From Aspidapion aeneum (Eukaryota > Arthropoda > Insecta > Coleoptera > Brentidae): a stretch of DNA of 64,000 nucleotides. Shown piece after piece: positions 40,557 through 52,550 of the stretch. The position numbers and the translations under genes are program-made. Positions within the stretch are counted from its first letter, which is position 1. Each line of letters begins with the position of its first letter. The notes beneath the pieces were generated by a model. The model searched no databases, had not been told where the DNA came from, and worked only from the letters and a program-made list of their open reading frames with translations. The stretch lies in the NCBI GenBank assembly GCA_963576565.1, contig CAUYVT010000041.1, forward strand, positions 67,501-131,500. The letters run 5' to 3'.

Positions 40557-41655
40557 TTCAAAACAGGCGGTCTACCAATCAGCTGCGAGTGACGTCACAA
40601 AACAGTAAACGCCTCGAACGAACCTATTTTCTCTGTTATTTTCTTATGGAAGGTAATGTTTGCTTTGGTTTAAAGTGCGAATTATCGTCCTAAATTAGAT
40701 TTTATTTTGTTTTTTACTTATAAAAAACATTTTCAATGGAAAACGAATTCTCCAAAGCCGATAGCTCCAACTTGCCAATGCTGAACTCCTTTATGGTGGC
40801 AGGCTTCTTTGCCAACAACAGTGATTTTTGTTCTGCGGAATTTAGAAACGTTAAAATGTTGATGTAAGTATTCGATGAGTTGTTTTGTATATAACTTAAA
40901 TTTTTTTTACGATTTAGATTTTGAGGTTAAGTTATATGTTTTGCTTTTTTGTTTAATATGCCAAAAAAAACAAAAATAAAAATCATGTAATAAACCGAGG
41001 GAGTGACAGGTAGGTAAAAAGTATACAACGACCAGCAATACTTGAAGTAGTGCATAGGTTACACTGCATAGTCCGACGTAGGTACTGCCTAGTCCTGCCT
41101 ATGCACTGCCTAGTCTTGCATATGCACTGCTCAGTCCTACATTTAGCCTGCATGTGCACTGCCTAATCTTGCATTTAGAGGTATCCCTAGTACTGCCTAA
41201 TAACTGCCTAGCACCGCCTAGAAATTTCACACCTTTCTGCCTATTATAGTTGTTCACCCCTTAATAATAACGCCTAAGTAATAAACATAACCTCAAAAAT
41301 TTCATCATCATTAACGAAAAAGTTATATATATTATAGACAACGTGAGAAAAGTTAATAGAAACAATTTAGTTATACTGACATCAAAGTGATCTTCACAAA
41401 TGTAAAGTGAAGATGTATTGATAAGGCCCTTGGGTCCCTTCGAACAAGTTCTAGCCACTTTTTCTGTTATTTTACTGCTGTAGGCACATGAGTAAATAGT
41501 TTTTTAGGTGTTTTTATGCTGGTATTCGAACACTCAGGCACCACACACCACTTATAGGACATTTTTTTTTATAAAAAACAGTAAAAACACAGACCAAAAA
41601 CAAATAAACACTTGAGTGCCGTGTATCTGTCCGCGAGTTTACTGCGCTATGACGT
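40548..41655 (-). repeat. Right arm of large foldback
   Basis: Reverse complement of 37985-39120 with scattered substitutions and small indels, including the GGCAGTG-type minisatellite at 41040-41220 and the TGACGTCA edge at 41650. See the left arm. Confidence 0.85.
41380..41562 (-). pseudogene. Broken THAP exon
   Basis: The start codon at 41560-41562 and the first zinc Cys pair are present, but a TAA interrupts the middle and a small indel shifts the frame after PKGL. The end (ICEDHFDVSI) has lost the splice donor seen at 38262. So only the left arm keeps a readable THAP exon. Confidence 0.8.
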
Positions 41656-42406
41656 CATTGCAACGCCGTGCTAGAAATGAGCGTTTTAGCGGCACATTCA
41701 AATCGGAAATTAGAAAACTTGATTTTAAATGTGTTCCATGATAAAATATACTATTCTAACAATTTTTCTTAGCAAATTAGGGATCTATGTATCATTCTAA
41801 ACTCTTTTTTAAAATTTGTCAAATACCCTATTACAGAGGAATTTCAGTAACCAGTACTTTAAGTAAATTGTACGGTAGAATACTTCGAGATCTACACTGA
41901 AAAAAAAAACGATTTTATTATTAACAAATACTTGGTAAACCTGATTTTTGTTGTGCTCATTAAAAAATATTAAAAGCAAATATCATTAATTATTGGTAAC
42001 AAACCTTTTTTAAAGTGTTTAGTTATAAATAATATATCATTTGTTTCTTTAATAATTTGATGTTTTTGTAAATATTAATTGCCTTATATTAACCATAACC
42101 AAAACACTCTTTCTTTAAAGGTAACAGAACGTCTTTGTTATTAATACTTAAAATTTCCTAAATATAAATATACTCTTAATATTGGCAAATATTTCTTTGT
42201 GTTTATTACAACAAACATTTTTTTGTATAATGTTATGGCGTGATTTTGTTACTATAATGGTCTGAATTGGTTTCTATTAATTACTTCGTAAAGTTCACAA
42301 CAAATTTGGTTATTATTAACAAGCGATATTATCGAGCAATATAACTTTGTACCGTCTCGGCTCGGGCTTGTCGTGCGTGGATCGTGAGGATTCGGTTGAC
42401 ATTTTG
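41656..42406. other. Non-coding region beside the foldback
   Basis: 41655-41840 is the repeat whose inverted copy lies at 16886-17071. The rest is AT-rich until a CpG-rich stretch at 42350-42406 (GTCTCGGCTCGGGCTTGTCG), which is cut by the pogo-like element. Confidence 0.6.
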
Positions 42407-42803
42407 TAGGGGAGAGCGGGGCTAGTTGAGCCACTTTTTACATAAATGCAAATAAAAGCATTGCTATATTACTTAGTTTTATAATTATAATATGTTAAGG
42501 GCAGGGCCCTAAGGTAGACAATTCGCAAAGATTGGTTTTTAAAACTATGCATTGAAACTTAAAAAACACTTTTTTCTAGCACCCTTGCAAGCGGCCCAAC
42601 TAACCCCACCCACGGGGTAAGTTGGGCCATACGATGGGGCAAGTTGGGCATGGTTGCATAATTAGGAACTGTATATATGCAACATAAAATAACAGGAAAT
42701 TCTCAGATTATTTTTATTGATAATAATGAAATACTAAACTTTAACTTTCTTAAAAAACAAACAATATAAAGTAACCTAATTCTTGCTCTAGTCTGAAATG
42801 GAA

Positions 42804-43175
42804 TTACGGTTTTAGCAAAACATAAGTAAACCCTGAATCAGCACATGTTTCATGGGCCCAAAACTTGTAAGTTAAACATTGTACCCATTTTTCTCTTGGT
42901 TTGCTGTTTGAGAATGGTTCCATGCAGACTAGACAAAATGTTTCCTCTTCATCATCGCTGTCATCTTTCAGTGTCCTTTTCTGAGTAGTTTTTCTATGCT
43001 TCTTTTCCTTGAAGACATTTTTGGTTACAAATTTTTTTTTTCTTTTGTTTTTTACTTTTTTCACGTTTCAACTCTTTTTTAACCGGAGTTTCAGTTAGTA
43101 TAGCTGTTGACCATTTTCTTCGGTTGATATTCTTGGTCTTTCTTTCGCCAGCTTCCGGAAAAGCACACATTTTTA
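42804..43175 (-). pseudogene. Pogo-like (DDE_1) transposase C-terminus with PHD-like knuckle
   Basis: NRRKWSTAILTETPVKKELK and a Lys-rich linker lead, after a frameshift in an A-rich stretch near 43040, to a C-terminal zinc module: CLVCMEPFSNSKPREKWVQC followed by WAHETCA. I recall this CX2C...C...WAHXXC ending from insect pogo-type transposases. The catalytic core is absent, so the element is not autonomous. Confidence 0.75.
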
Positions 43176-43826
43176 AAATTTCCCTAGATCGATTGGTAAT
43201 AATAGATCACACAATTTTAAGTCACCGGGTGTTTGCCTCAAATTTGAGTTGGAGGGTCTGTGTGATGTCATAAATAAATAAATATAAACAAATAAATGGC
43301 GGCATTTTTACTGTTTTTTCACAATCTTTGGCTTATAACTTCTGCCAACTTAGTTTGACAGAAAAACTAATCGTTTTTTGTTTGCAAGAGAACACCAATC
43401 AAGATTGTGAAGAAATTAGCTTTATATATCCAAGACTAACAAAGATACCGCGTGAACAAGTCAACATCTAGGGGCCTAATTTCCAAAAGAGGATAAAAAC
43501 AGATAGAATATAGCATATATTAATAAGAGACCGCAATATGCCCGATTCCAGTTGAAAGCGTTTTAGCGTTGCCAAAGGTAACTGTCTGCAATTGATGTTC
43601 AAGGTCAAACTCGCTGTTACGTCACCACTTGCGCTGGGCAGAAATCGCGCCTATCGTTATATTGGATTTTATGTACTTTTAGAGCTATTTTCTTTATGCA
43701 AATTAAATTTTAAAAATATTGTCTTTACAGGGATGATAAATGATTTTATATTTGAAATATCTGTTAAATAAATTAAATTTAAATACTTAAATGGAAAAAA
43801 AGCTACTCATAATGTCGTAGTATCTA

Positions 43827-44540
43827 TACAGGGTGTCCCATAACTTAGGGGCCATAGGCAACAGGTAATAGAGGAGGGCATGTCTGATAAAAAAGTTCCT
43901 ATAATGCATGGGTCAAAACTCTTTCTTTGTAGAGATACAGAGCATCAAGGTTGGCAAGTTTTTTAACTTTTTTGATAATAACTTTTTTAAAAAACGCAGT
44001 AAAAGCATGAAATTGGGTAAAGTCGTGTATCAGAAGAAGAGCAATAAATTGAAATAAAACTTATATTGAAAAAAATTAGACGGTCAATTTTTTTTAGAAA
44101 AAACTATTTTTTTGATATAAACTTTTATAAATGCCATATTAAACGCAATGTTTTTTTATATTTTTTGTTAATAAAAACAAGCCTTTAGCAACACATAATA
44201 ATAAATAAAATATTATTGATATTTTTGAACAGAATAAGTAAGCAAAAATTAATTTTAAAAAAATATATTATTTTTTATGCATTTTTGGAGGTAATTTCGA
44301 CAGCCTGTATGTTCTTAACTTGTAATTTTAATAAAAAAAGGAATATCACATTTTTGAATCACAATTAGCTGAGTATTCAGCTGTCTGTGATTTGCAAAAC
44401 CCCCACTCCTCTAACATTAAAAATCCTATATCTTAAAAACAGATGTGTGTTGACCCCATGTTATATAAACTTTTTTTTTCGGAAATAACCTCATCTATCA
44501 CCTGCTGCACTATGACCCCCAAGTTATGGGACACCCTGTA
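43827..44540. mobile_element. Mariner-type MITE, 714 bp, TA-flanked
   Basis: Ends TACAGGGTGTCCCATAACTT and the reverse complement, with TA at 43825-43826 and 44541-44542. Lies inside the pogo-like element, so it is younger. No coding capacity. Single CAGGGTG ends occur at about 10853 and 39697. Confidence 0.85.
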
Positions 44541-45566
44541 TAATTTGTCCAATTGTTTTAAAAGTATCTAAAGAAATTATTTTGCGATAATAATTAAAAA
44601 CGGAAATATAGGTAGACAAAAAATTTATTGATTTATTTAAAAAAGGAAAAGCACAAATATTGTTCTTAACAAATAGACAAAAAACAAAGAGAAAAAAAAT
44701 GCACATAATGTATAGTTTAATTATTACAACTGCTTTTTATAGCATGTTAAGAGATTATTAATTAAATAATTAAAAAACGGAAATATAGAACATAAAAAAG
44801 TATTTATTATTACATTTTTACAAAAAAACATAAAAGTAGAGATACATATAATAAATTAAAAATATTTATATAAATAATAATATTTAATTTAGAAAAATAT
44901 TCCTTTTCAAGTCACAATCTTTTGTAATTTTCTTCATAGATATTATTAAACAAGAAGCCCATTTGCTGAGAAAATCGTGGCCATTTTTTTTACCCTGTAA
45001 ACAAACGGTCTTCTCTGTCCTGAATCGAATTTTTACACACTGTTAACAAACCAAACGTGAAAATGTTTATTTATATGTCTTTTCTTAGTAGCACTGCACT
45101 GAAACAATCCAAAAAACACAAACTATTCAGCGAAATACCAACAAAACTCTCTTGAAAATAAGAATAACATCGTATACAACGAACGTAAACAAAGGATTTA
45201 GCACAAGTGGTGACGTCACGCCGCTTTCCTCACCCAGCACAATTTGTTAACACAGGTTAAATGGAACTAAGCAGTCCTTTATGTCTATAGTCCTTGCCCC
45301 ACACCTACATACAAAATTCAGAGAGGTGGCAACCATGTTTGCGTTAATATTAGCATCGTTATAATTGCATTAAACTCGAGGTCAAAACAAAAATAGTTCA
45401 AAATCTGTTCCTTGGAGATACACACATCACAGATTCTCACTGCGGACTAATGCAGGAGCAAAGGCGACTTTGCCACGTGAGTCGCGCTGGCATCTGACGT
45501 CTAATTGTCGAGTTAATAGGGGTGGCTCGACGTGCCCCTATGACCAACTAGCCCCGCTCTCCCCTA

Positions 45567-46145
45567 CGCGGAGAGAGGACGCGTTGACACGTAGCATGTG
45601 TTAGTGACCGTCGCAGAAAGCTTGGTGTTGTGTGGCAGAGAGTGTGCCCAAAAATCAAGGGCACGCCATGGTTTTGGCAAAACATTGACCAAACAAGGTT
45701 TAGTTTTTGTGAGTTTGTACTAATACGGACCTAAATACGCGGGTATTTTTATGGCATCATAATGGTGTTGTGGTTGCAAGAGTCGAAGTGAATAAAAAGT
45801 TATCAGGAATAACGTTTTAAAGGTAAATATTTAGAGGTAGAAATATAGCTTCAAGAAAAAACGTATTCATTGTAAATTGCCTTAAACTTTTTGTTCTGTC
45901 GAAACTTATTGCTTTGTAAACAAACAGTAAATAGGCTTAATTTTTAATTAACTGATTTATGTGCTAATTGACGACAAGTATCCACAGGCGTAGGCTTTAT
46001 TTGTTTTTAATATAAAATTCATACTTTTTTTTTTTGTTTCAGATTTCCGCTTAAAGATGGAAACAATCTGGCTTTGGTCTTCCACAATAACAGATCCTAT
46101 TAGAAATCAGAAAAACTATTCTATTTAAAGGACAGTAAGAATAGT
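45567..46145 (+). other. Possible untranslated spliced host 5' region
   Basis: CpG-rich start (CGCGGAGAGAGGACGCG) continues the CpG-rich flank at 42350-42406 once the pogo-like element is removed. Splice signals: AAAG|GTAAATAT at about 45821, TTTTTTTGTTTCAG|ATTTCC at about 46042, and AATAG|TAAGTG at 46145 (a weak donor). No long frame. A host gene's 5' UTR interrupted by the transposon is inferred only. Confidence 0.3.
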
Positions 46146-46660
46146 AAGTGTTATTTATTTTTTTTTTTTTTTAGAATGATTTATAAGTTTTTGTATTTTG
46201 TGATTTTAATAATTTTAAATTTGATATCATTTGAATCATGGGGGGCGATTTTTCACAATTTGAAAAAATCTGACACAATTTGACATGCCAGAATTTAACC
46301 TTAAATCTTGACAACATTGCATCAATTTTCTAAGGATAAATACGATACAATGCAATTGTAGAAGTCAAATAAGGCATTGGCATAATTTTAATCTGATTTA
46401 ACACAAAACAACTTACAGCGACATGCGTGAATCTCATTAATTTGCTTGAAAAATAATAATCTATTAAAATTATAAACACTATTCACCCTATTATGATAAT
46501 TAATAATCGGTCCACCTGTGAAACAAGGCCACCAACGACAAGAGGTTTGATTTGAGTGATATAATAATAACAATAATTTTTTTTTTTAAATATAGATTTT
46601 AAAAATGTAAAACCAAGACAAGAAAAACCTTATTTTTGACGAAATATGCAGAGAACATTA

Positions 46661-46803
46661 GGGGCCGGTTTCTCAATAGAGGATTACCCCTGACCCGTGG
46701 GTTATCTTTAATAGCGGTCTTTTTTTGGCATGTGGTAAATATGTCAGCCATCTCTTTTTTTAACCCACGGGTCAGGGCTAACCCTCTATTGAGAAACCGG
46801 CCC
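46661..46803. mobile_element. PIF/Harbinger-type MITE, 143 bp, TTA duplication
   Basis: Near-perfect hairpin: GGCCGGTTTCTCAATAGAGG at the left and its inverse at the right, flanked by TTA (46658-46660, 46804-46806). The inner part repeats GACCCGTGGGTTA inverted. 3 bp TWA duplications are typical for Harbinger (family knowledge). Confidence 0.88.
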
Positions 46804-46965
46804 TTAGAGACTCAACAAACAAGATATATTAAAGCTACTTAGGTACTATACTGTTACAAAGATACGAACCCTTAAACATCTTCAAAACGATTGTTTGCAC
46901 ATTTTATTCAAAACAAACCAACTAACATTTTTAAATTCAACTAATTTTGTTGGACACTAAACCCT

Positions 46966-47084
46966 AGATGCACCGTAAGCACATTTCTTGGATTAGTCAC
47001 TTAATCGCGATTAAGTCCTTGTTGCTCACATAAAACAGCAATGATGGATTAGCTAAGCCTTCTTACGGTACATCTAGGGGTAAG
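46966..47084. mobile_element. Small hairpin MITE
   Basis: CCCTAGATGCACCGTAAG near the start and CTTACGGTACATCTAGGGG at the end are inverted. The middle is AT-rich. No clear target duplication. Confidence 0.7.
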
Positions 47085-47837
47085 CCTTTTGCGCAAAAAA
47101 CTATAGTATATAATTTACAACACAATATTGATTTAAATCATATATCTCTCAGTGCAGATTGTGGGTAATACTTCAATGGCGTCCGTAAACTAAGAACTTT
47201 TTTAAAAATCACTACAAATATTTTTTGTTTGTTACAATTTTCTGAAATGTATTTAATAATTTATTAGGAAAATTAACTTTGCGTTCCAACAATTGATAAT
47301 CAAATAGAGACAATTTCACTCCTAACGAGCCAGTGGCATCCATCAATGTGGGCTATTTACTAAATCCTCGAAAAATCAATTGATTTTTTATATTTTCATT
47401 AAATTTTCAACAAAAAAGCTCTTTCAAAAAAAAGTGTACGCTTTATTTAGGCGATAAAATTTATTTTCAGATAAAGTATAACATAATTTGGCCAATATTA
47501 CGGATAACATTTCATTAGCGTGGCAAAAAAATCTTTTTAATTTTGAAATTTTGCAATTGTCATAAAAACTAAGTGCTGCAAGAAAACACTCATATTACAC
47601 TTTATTAGGAAGACCAAATTTCTTTTTTAGCAATGTATCATTTATAATTATTTCTAACGGTGTATACATTTTAATTATACTCTAGACAATAAAATTTTCT
47701 TTTAAATGATTAGACCGAAGGTCGTCATAGGTTATACCTTCCCCCTATATGGGATTTCCCGACAGATAGATAGATTTTTGTTGCTATTGGAATGTAGTTT
47801 TATTGTTTTACTTGTTTGCCACATTGTCAACTACAGC

Positions 47838-48092
47838 CTACATCTAGGGTGGAGAGGGGGACAAAAGTGGTCAAAGTAAGAAACTCATAACGAATAAAGC
47901 TTATAGAAAATTACATTTTCTTTCATAAAAATAGGTCGATGATCTGCCGCGTGGTCTTCTTAAGAAAACAAAAACCGATTTTTGTGAAAGTTACATTTTT
48001 GGAAAGAAAGCGTTATCTTCTATAAGTTTTCGTAATGAGCTTTATGCTTTGGCCACTTTTTCCTGGGTGGTCTTCCGCCCCTCTAGGTATAA
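47838..48092. repeat. Imperfect hairpin repeat
   Basis: CTAGGGTGGAGAGGGG...AAAGTGGTCAAAG at 47845-47880 is inverted at 48045-48090 (CTTTGGCCACTTTT, then CCGCCCCTCTAGG). The inside also pairs (ATAAAGCTTATAGAAAAT versus ATCTTCTATAAGTTTT). Confidence 0.65.
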
Positions 48093-48218
48093 CGACGAAC
48101 ATAACTGGAGGCAATTTGTAAAAATCGCCAAAAATCAGTATTATTTATAATACATACTGCCGTTCCTAAGAAAAAATTTTTATTTTCTAAATAGTGGCAG
48201 AAATTATTTTTGCCTAGA

Positions 48219-48450
48219 GTACTTAATTTTCAAAAAAATTATTCTGCCGTCGCTAAAAAGATTGTCGCATGTAGAAATTCTATTTTTTGAGAAAATCAGG
48301 TTATATATAATTTTGAAATAAAAAGCAAAAAATTAAAACCTTCACTTTTATTTTAAAATTATAAGAAAATAAAAAAGTTTAAAACTAAACCCGTTTTTCT
48401 CAAAACGTAAAATTGCTACTAATTTTCTTAAAAATTAAGTACTCTGGTAC
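48219..48450. repeat. Imperfect inverted repeat, AT-rich
   Basis: AGAGTACTTAATTTTCAAAA at 48218 and its inverse near 48430 bracket TTTTTTGAGAAAAT and its inverse. Likely a decayed MITE. Confidence 0.55.
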
Positions 48451-48544
48451 TCTTTTCGAAAAGAAAATTTTCTTTTAAATAATGTACAGATTAATTATGT
48501 AAAGATAATTGATGATTCATATGTGAGTGGGTCTTGCAGCCCTT

Positions 48545-48860
48545 CCACTGCGACCACCAGTGCAGCTGCGGCTCGTGCCGCAGGCGAGGTGAAGCGGTAC
48601 ATTACAAACATCAGTATACAAGGTATTACCTTTGAAGAAAACTTATTCCTCGTCCTCAGTTGAAAGAGATCAAAAACATATTTATAGGCAAAAAGTTTTA
48701 TTTATATTGTCGTTTTTCTCTTTCAACTGACGTACCATGCTCCAATAGTTCCAGGACGCAAAGAGTTTTAAAGAGAATAACGTTTGCACCGGTGTTTATA
48801 ATGTGGCGCTTCACCTTGCCTGCGGCACGAGCCGCCGCTGCACCAGTGTATCTTTTCTGG
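48545..48860. repeat. Foldback hairpin with GC-rich outer part
   Basis: GCGGCTCGTGCCGCAGGCGA (about 48567) is inverted near 48818 (TGCCTGCGGCACGAGCCGCC). CAGTTGAAAGAGA at 48657 is inverted at 48718. The arms are about 130 bp with an AT-rich loop. Confidence 0.8.
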
Positions 48861-49529
48861 CTTGATGCTAATGTTTCATATAGATAAAGATAATTAGTTA
48901 CATCGAATTTTTTTACGATTTTTGTAAATAATCTCCATTTATACATGCCACTGTACCATTTGTTGTAAATTAAACCCTTTAGTTTTACATCATTGGAAAG
49001 AAAATTTTATGCTTTTAATAAATGCTATATTTTTTTTCCTAAAAGGCGTTTAAACAAAAGTTTCAAAAAAAAATTTCCTAAACAGTTTTATTTATAAGAA
49101 AATTAATCATGCCTGTAAAAATTTTAGATGCCTTGGTAATTCCTATCTGTTCCGTCTCTGCTAGCGCCACCCAGCGGCAACCGTCTAAACGAAGCGAATC
49201 AAAAATGACCGAAGGAATGTAGCGCCACCACGCGACGTGGCCTTTCTATGTTATAGATATATAGAGATCTTTGCTTTGGATTACATACACTACATACTTT
49301 ATGTACACCTCCTTTGTTAATAATATAATATAAAAACAAACTTAAAATTAACTAATTATTCCTGAAATCTTAAGTTTGCTAACAACGCGTATCGATCGTG
49401 TTGTATAAGAATCATTATTCGGTAAGTTATTATCGCACAATATTTTCATTATTATTAAGTTTGAGACAAATCGGTTTGAAAATAAAGAAATCCGCCATTG
49501 TTGTAATAAAAAACTTAAATTAAAGTGTT

Positions 49530-50636
49530 CCCAGCAAACATCGACCTGCTGGTACTATACTAATATTGTACTTTAACTGCTGGCATCGGCAACGATGTGA
49601 ATTATTTTTATTATTTTTGTATTGTGTAATTTGCATATTATTTAAAAGTGCAAAAAATGCACATTTTAGTACTTTATTTTTAGTACAATGAAAAGTAATA
49701 CTTTATTTATGAAAAATACCAAGTGCAGTCAGGGTTAATGGCAAAAAAGCTTTTAAAATGTATATTTTAACAGTTGCTTTTAGAGCACTTTATTTTAGGA
49801 CAAAAAAAAAATAAATATTTTACTGTGAAAATAAAATATTTACAAAAAAACATTTTAATAACATTTTGAAGAAGGTACTCTTAAAGTACATTTAATTTTT
49901 TAATAAAAGTTTAAAAGTTTTGCTACAAAATTAATATAACAGTGAAAAAACATTCCAAAAGTATTTTTAAATGGTTGCTTTTAAAGCACTTTATTTTAGT
50001 ACAAAAAAATTTAATATTTTACTGTGAAAATAAAGTATTTACAAAAAAACGTGTTTGCTGGCCTGGCCGCTAGATGGCAAACACTAGTCCACATTTTACA
50101 GGTACACTGAAGAATGTCAAGCTTAAGAATGTGAATAATTTTATTTATTTTTAAATTGGTGTGAAATGTTCCATAATCTCTGGAAATATCCTCATCTGAT
50201 ATGAAAAGGAATATTAAAGATCATTATACAATGATCAAATAATTCTTTCCGTAAATATGATACGTGAGTGGCACGTACTCACAATATTTACAACAAAAGT
50301 AGTTTTTTGTACTAAAAAAATTAATAAAATACATTGCTTTAAAACTACAGGTTTTTTTTAAAAAAGAGTTAAAAGAATTCAGTTTTTTTGTACTAAAAAT
50401 ATGAAGAAAATACATTACTTTAAAAGTACATGCTTTTGTGTAAAAAAAAGTTAAAAAAATGCATTGTTTTAAAAGTACAGTGTTTTTTGTATTAAAATAT
50501 ATACTTGCTGGCCTGATGCCGCCGTTGTTCCAAATCAATACAAATTAAGTACTTCCTACTTAGTACTTTGCCGTTATGGCGTGCAGCGAAAGCCAGTACT
50601 TAAAAAGTACTTTTTTTGTAATCCATGTTTGCTGGG
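49530..50636. mobile_element. MITE-like element with CCCAGCAAACAT termini
   Basis: Left end CCCAGCAAACATCG, right end ATGTTTGCTGGG, flanked by TT on both sides. Internal TTTGCTGG motifs at about 50055 and 50510 look like further ends. Two internal copies of a block with ATTTTACTGTGAAAATAAA lie at 49820 and 50015. Non-coding. Superfamily unknown. Confidence 0.65.
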
Positions 50637-50828
50637 TTACCAGGTTACCAAACACTACACCTACCAAATTTCAGCACTCGACTTAATGGATGTAACTTTA
50701 CTTAACAAAACCAAATTTCAAGAAAATTGCGTAAAGGATTTTTGAAAGATATTTTTGTATAAATAACATACCTATTTTGTTTTTCATCTGCACGTTTAAT
50801 CGAAAAAAGTATTTTTAGTCCAGCGCTA

Positions 50829-50918
50829 AGTTGGCCCGGCGCCCAGTTGGCGCCGCCGAGTTGGCTCGGCGCCCAGTTGGCGTCGTCGAGTTGGCCCGGC
50901 GCCCAGTTGTCCTAGACC
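50829..50918. repeat. 30 bp GC-rich minisatellite, 3 units
   Basis: Units start at 50829, 50859 and 50889, each built from GTTGGC-CGGCGCCCAGTTGG and a CG-rich end. They contain the palindrome GGCGCC. GC-rich in an otherwise AT-rich area. Confidence 0.92.
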
Positions 50919-51399
50919 GCTTTTCAACAATGACAATATTATTCACCCACTCTGTAGGTTCTTCAACTTAGAAATGATACGTCTACACTCGTGTAGGGCA
51001 TCCTTTAGCCTCGATTTTAAAGCATCTGAGCCCGGCACATTTGTCAACTGTCAGTTACAGATGCCAATCACTTGCTGCCGCTGTTGCCAATTGATTGTTC
51101 CCAAGAGAAAGTAGCAGAGTTTGTTTTTTAATTTTTGATTATGTTGGTAAAATATGATTACGAAAAACTGTTACAACGTGACGTGCAAGGTCGTACCTAA
51201 ATTTTTAGGAATAAAAAATAATCAAACATTTAGTAGTGATAAGTAGTAGAGATATGGATTATTCGCATTTTTTACGGTAGAATTGATTCTGATTTTTTAG
51301 ATTTTTACTTATAACATACTCAAACCAAAGTTTGGTTAGTCTATTTTTAAAAAAATCTAAATATTAAACGTATTTTTTTATACTTAAATGCATGCAAAG

Positions 51400-52080
51400 T
51401 GAGTGGAAAAATATATCTTTCTCGAATGGCATTTTGTTTAAAGAAATCTTTTTCAAATCGCATTTTATTCAAATGGCGTTTTGTTCGAAAACTTAGCTCT
51501 TCTGTCCTCTTTCTGGCAGATCGAAATCGGTGTTACCCTAACCTTTTTCAATTGATCGCAAACTTATCCCAACCTGTTAACTCAACCCTGGTCATTAATT
51601 TGATCGTAAACATCCCCTAACCGATCAATTGAGGACATTTTTTTTGGTGGAAAAGGTGTGTCTGCACAGGGTAGGATAGGATGCGACGCACGAAACATCG
51701 AAACATCAAATGTCAAAAGTACGAAATTTCGAAATTATAAAATGTCGAATTGCAAAATGTCGAAAGCTTAAAATGTAGAAATTATATTTAGTGTTTTGAT
51801 GTTTCGTCCGTCGTCCCAATTGACAAAGGTTAGGTTTACAGACAGGTTAGAGTAGGTTTGCAATCAATTGACAAATGTTAGGGTAACATTTTTCAAGTCT
51901 TTCGTTCAAGGAAAATGTTTTGAAACAAATATTTTTTGAACAAAATGCCACTGAACACCATGCTTTCAAACAAAATGTGATTTGAAAAAGATGTTTTCGA
52001 CAAAAGTGCCGTTCGAGAAAGATGCCGTTCGAACAAAATGCCATTCGAAAATTATATTTTTAAACGAAATGCTTTGGAAC
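51400..52080. repeat. Foldback of CGAATGGCATTTTGTT words
   Basis: Left arm (51415-51500) has TCGAATGGCATTTTGTT and CAAATGGCGTTTTGTTCGAA. The right arm (51940-52075) has the inverse order (GAACAAAATGCC repeated). The centre (51680-51815) also folds, ACGAAACATCGAAACATCAAA versus GATGTTTCGTCCGTCG. Multi-layered MITE-like structure. Confidence 0.7.
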
Positions 52081-52550
52081 ATGTTGTTTTCGATTTTCAA
52101 ACAGGTTACATCGACCTATTACAACACCTTGTGAACGTTCTGGCACGTCCCCTACGACATTCCAAGAATGTTCTTTAAAAGTTCTTTAAGCATGTCCAGG
52201 GGAGGTTCTCAATTGGCAATTTTTAAGACATTTCCGGACCGGATAGTAGAACCTAATAAGATATTTAAAATTATTTTTTTGTATCATGAAATAATACTTA
52301 ATTTCCTTGCTTTTTAATGATTTTATAGTGGGTTTATACAGACAAAAATAAAAATTAGAATAAAAAAATTTTGCTGTTTATTCAGCTAAAGAAAAATTTA
52401 AATTATTTTTTAATACTTTTCTTATGCAAAAAACAGTGTGAAAGAATTTTTGTATTAAATCACTGGCTTTTTATGGCCCCCATAGTTTATCATAAAAAAC
52501 ATAAAAAATCGTCTAAAGATTATAAATAAACAAAGTTATAACAGTTGCTA

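Larger units (their letters stand above)
42409..45564. mobile_element. Pogo-like DNA transposon (deleted) with TA target site
   Basis: Perfect 20 bp terminal inverted repeats (GGGGAGAGCGGGGCTAGTTG), flanked by TA at 42407-42408 and 45565-45566. Subterminal AAGTTGGGC copies at 42617-42650 may be transposase binding sites. Only the transposase C-terminus is left (42804-43175, minus). A second TA-flanked MITE is nested inside at 43827-44540. TA duplication is the rule for Tc1/mariner/pogo (family knowledge). Confidence 0.85.

Noticed and set aside
44524..44706. Minus-strand 60-codon frame beside the MITE
   Set aside because: AT-rich, crosses the MITE boundary, and has no motif.
48660..48946. 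Small open frames in the hairpin
   Set aside because: They lie within the inverted repeat on both strands and have no conserved domain.
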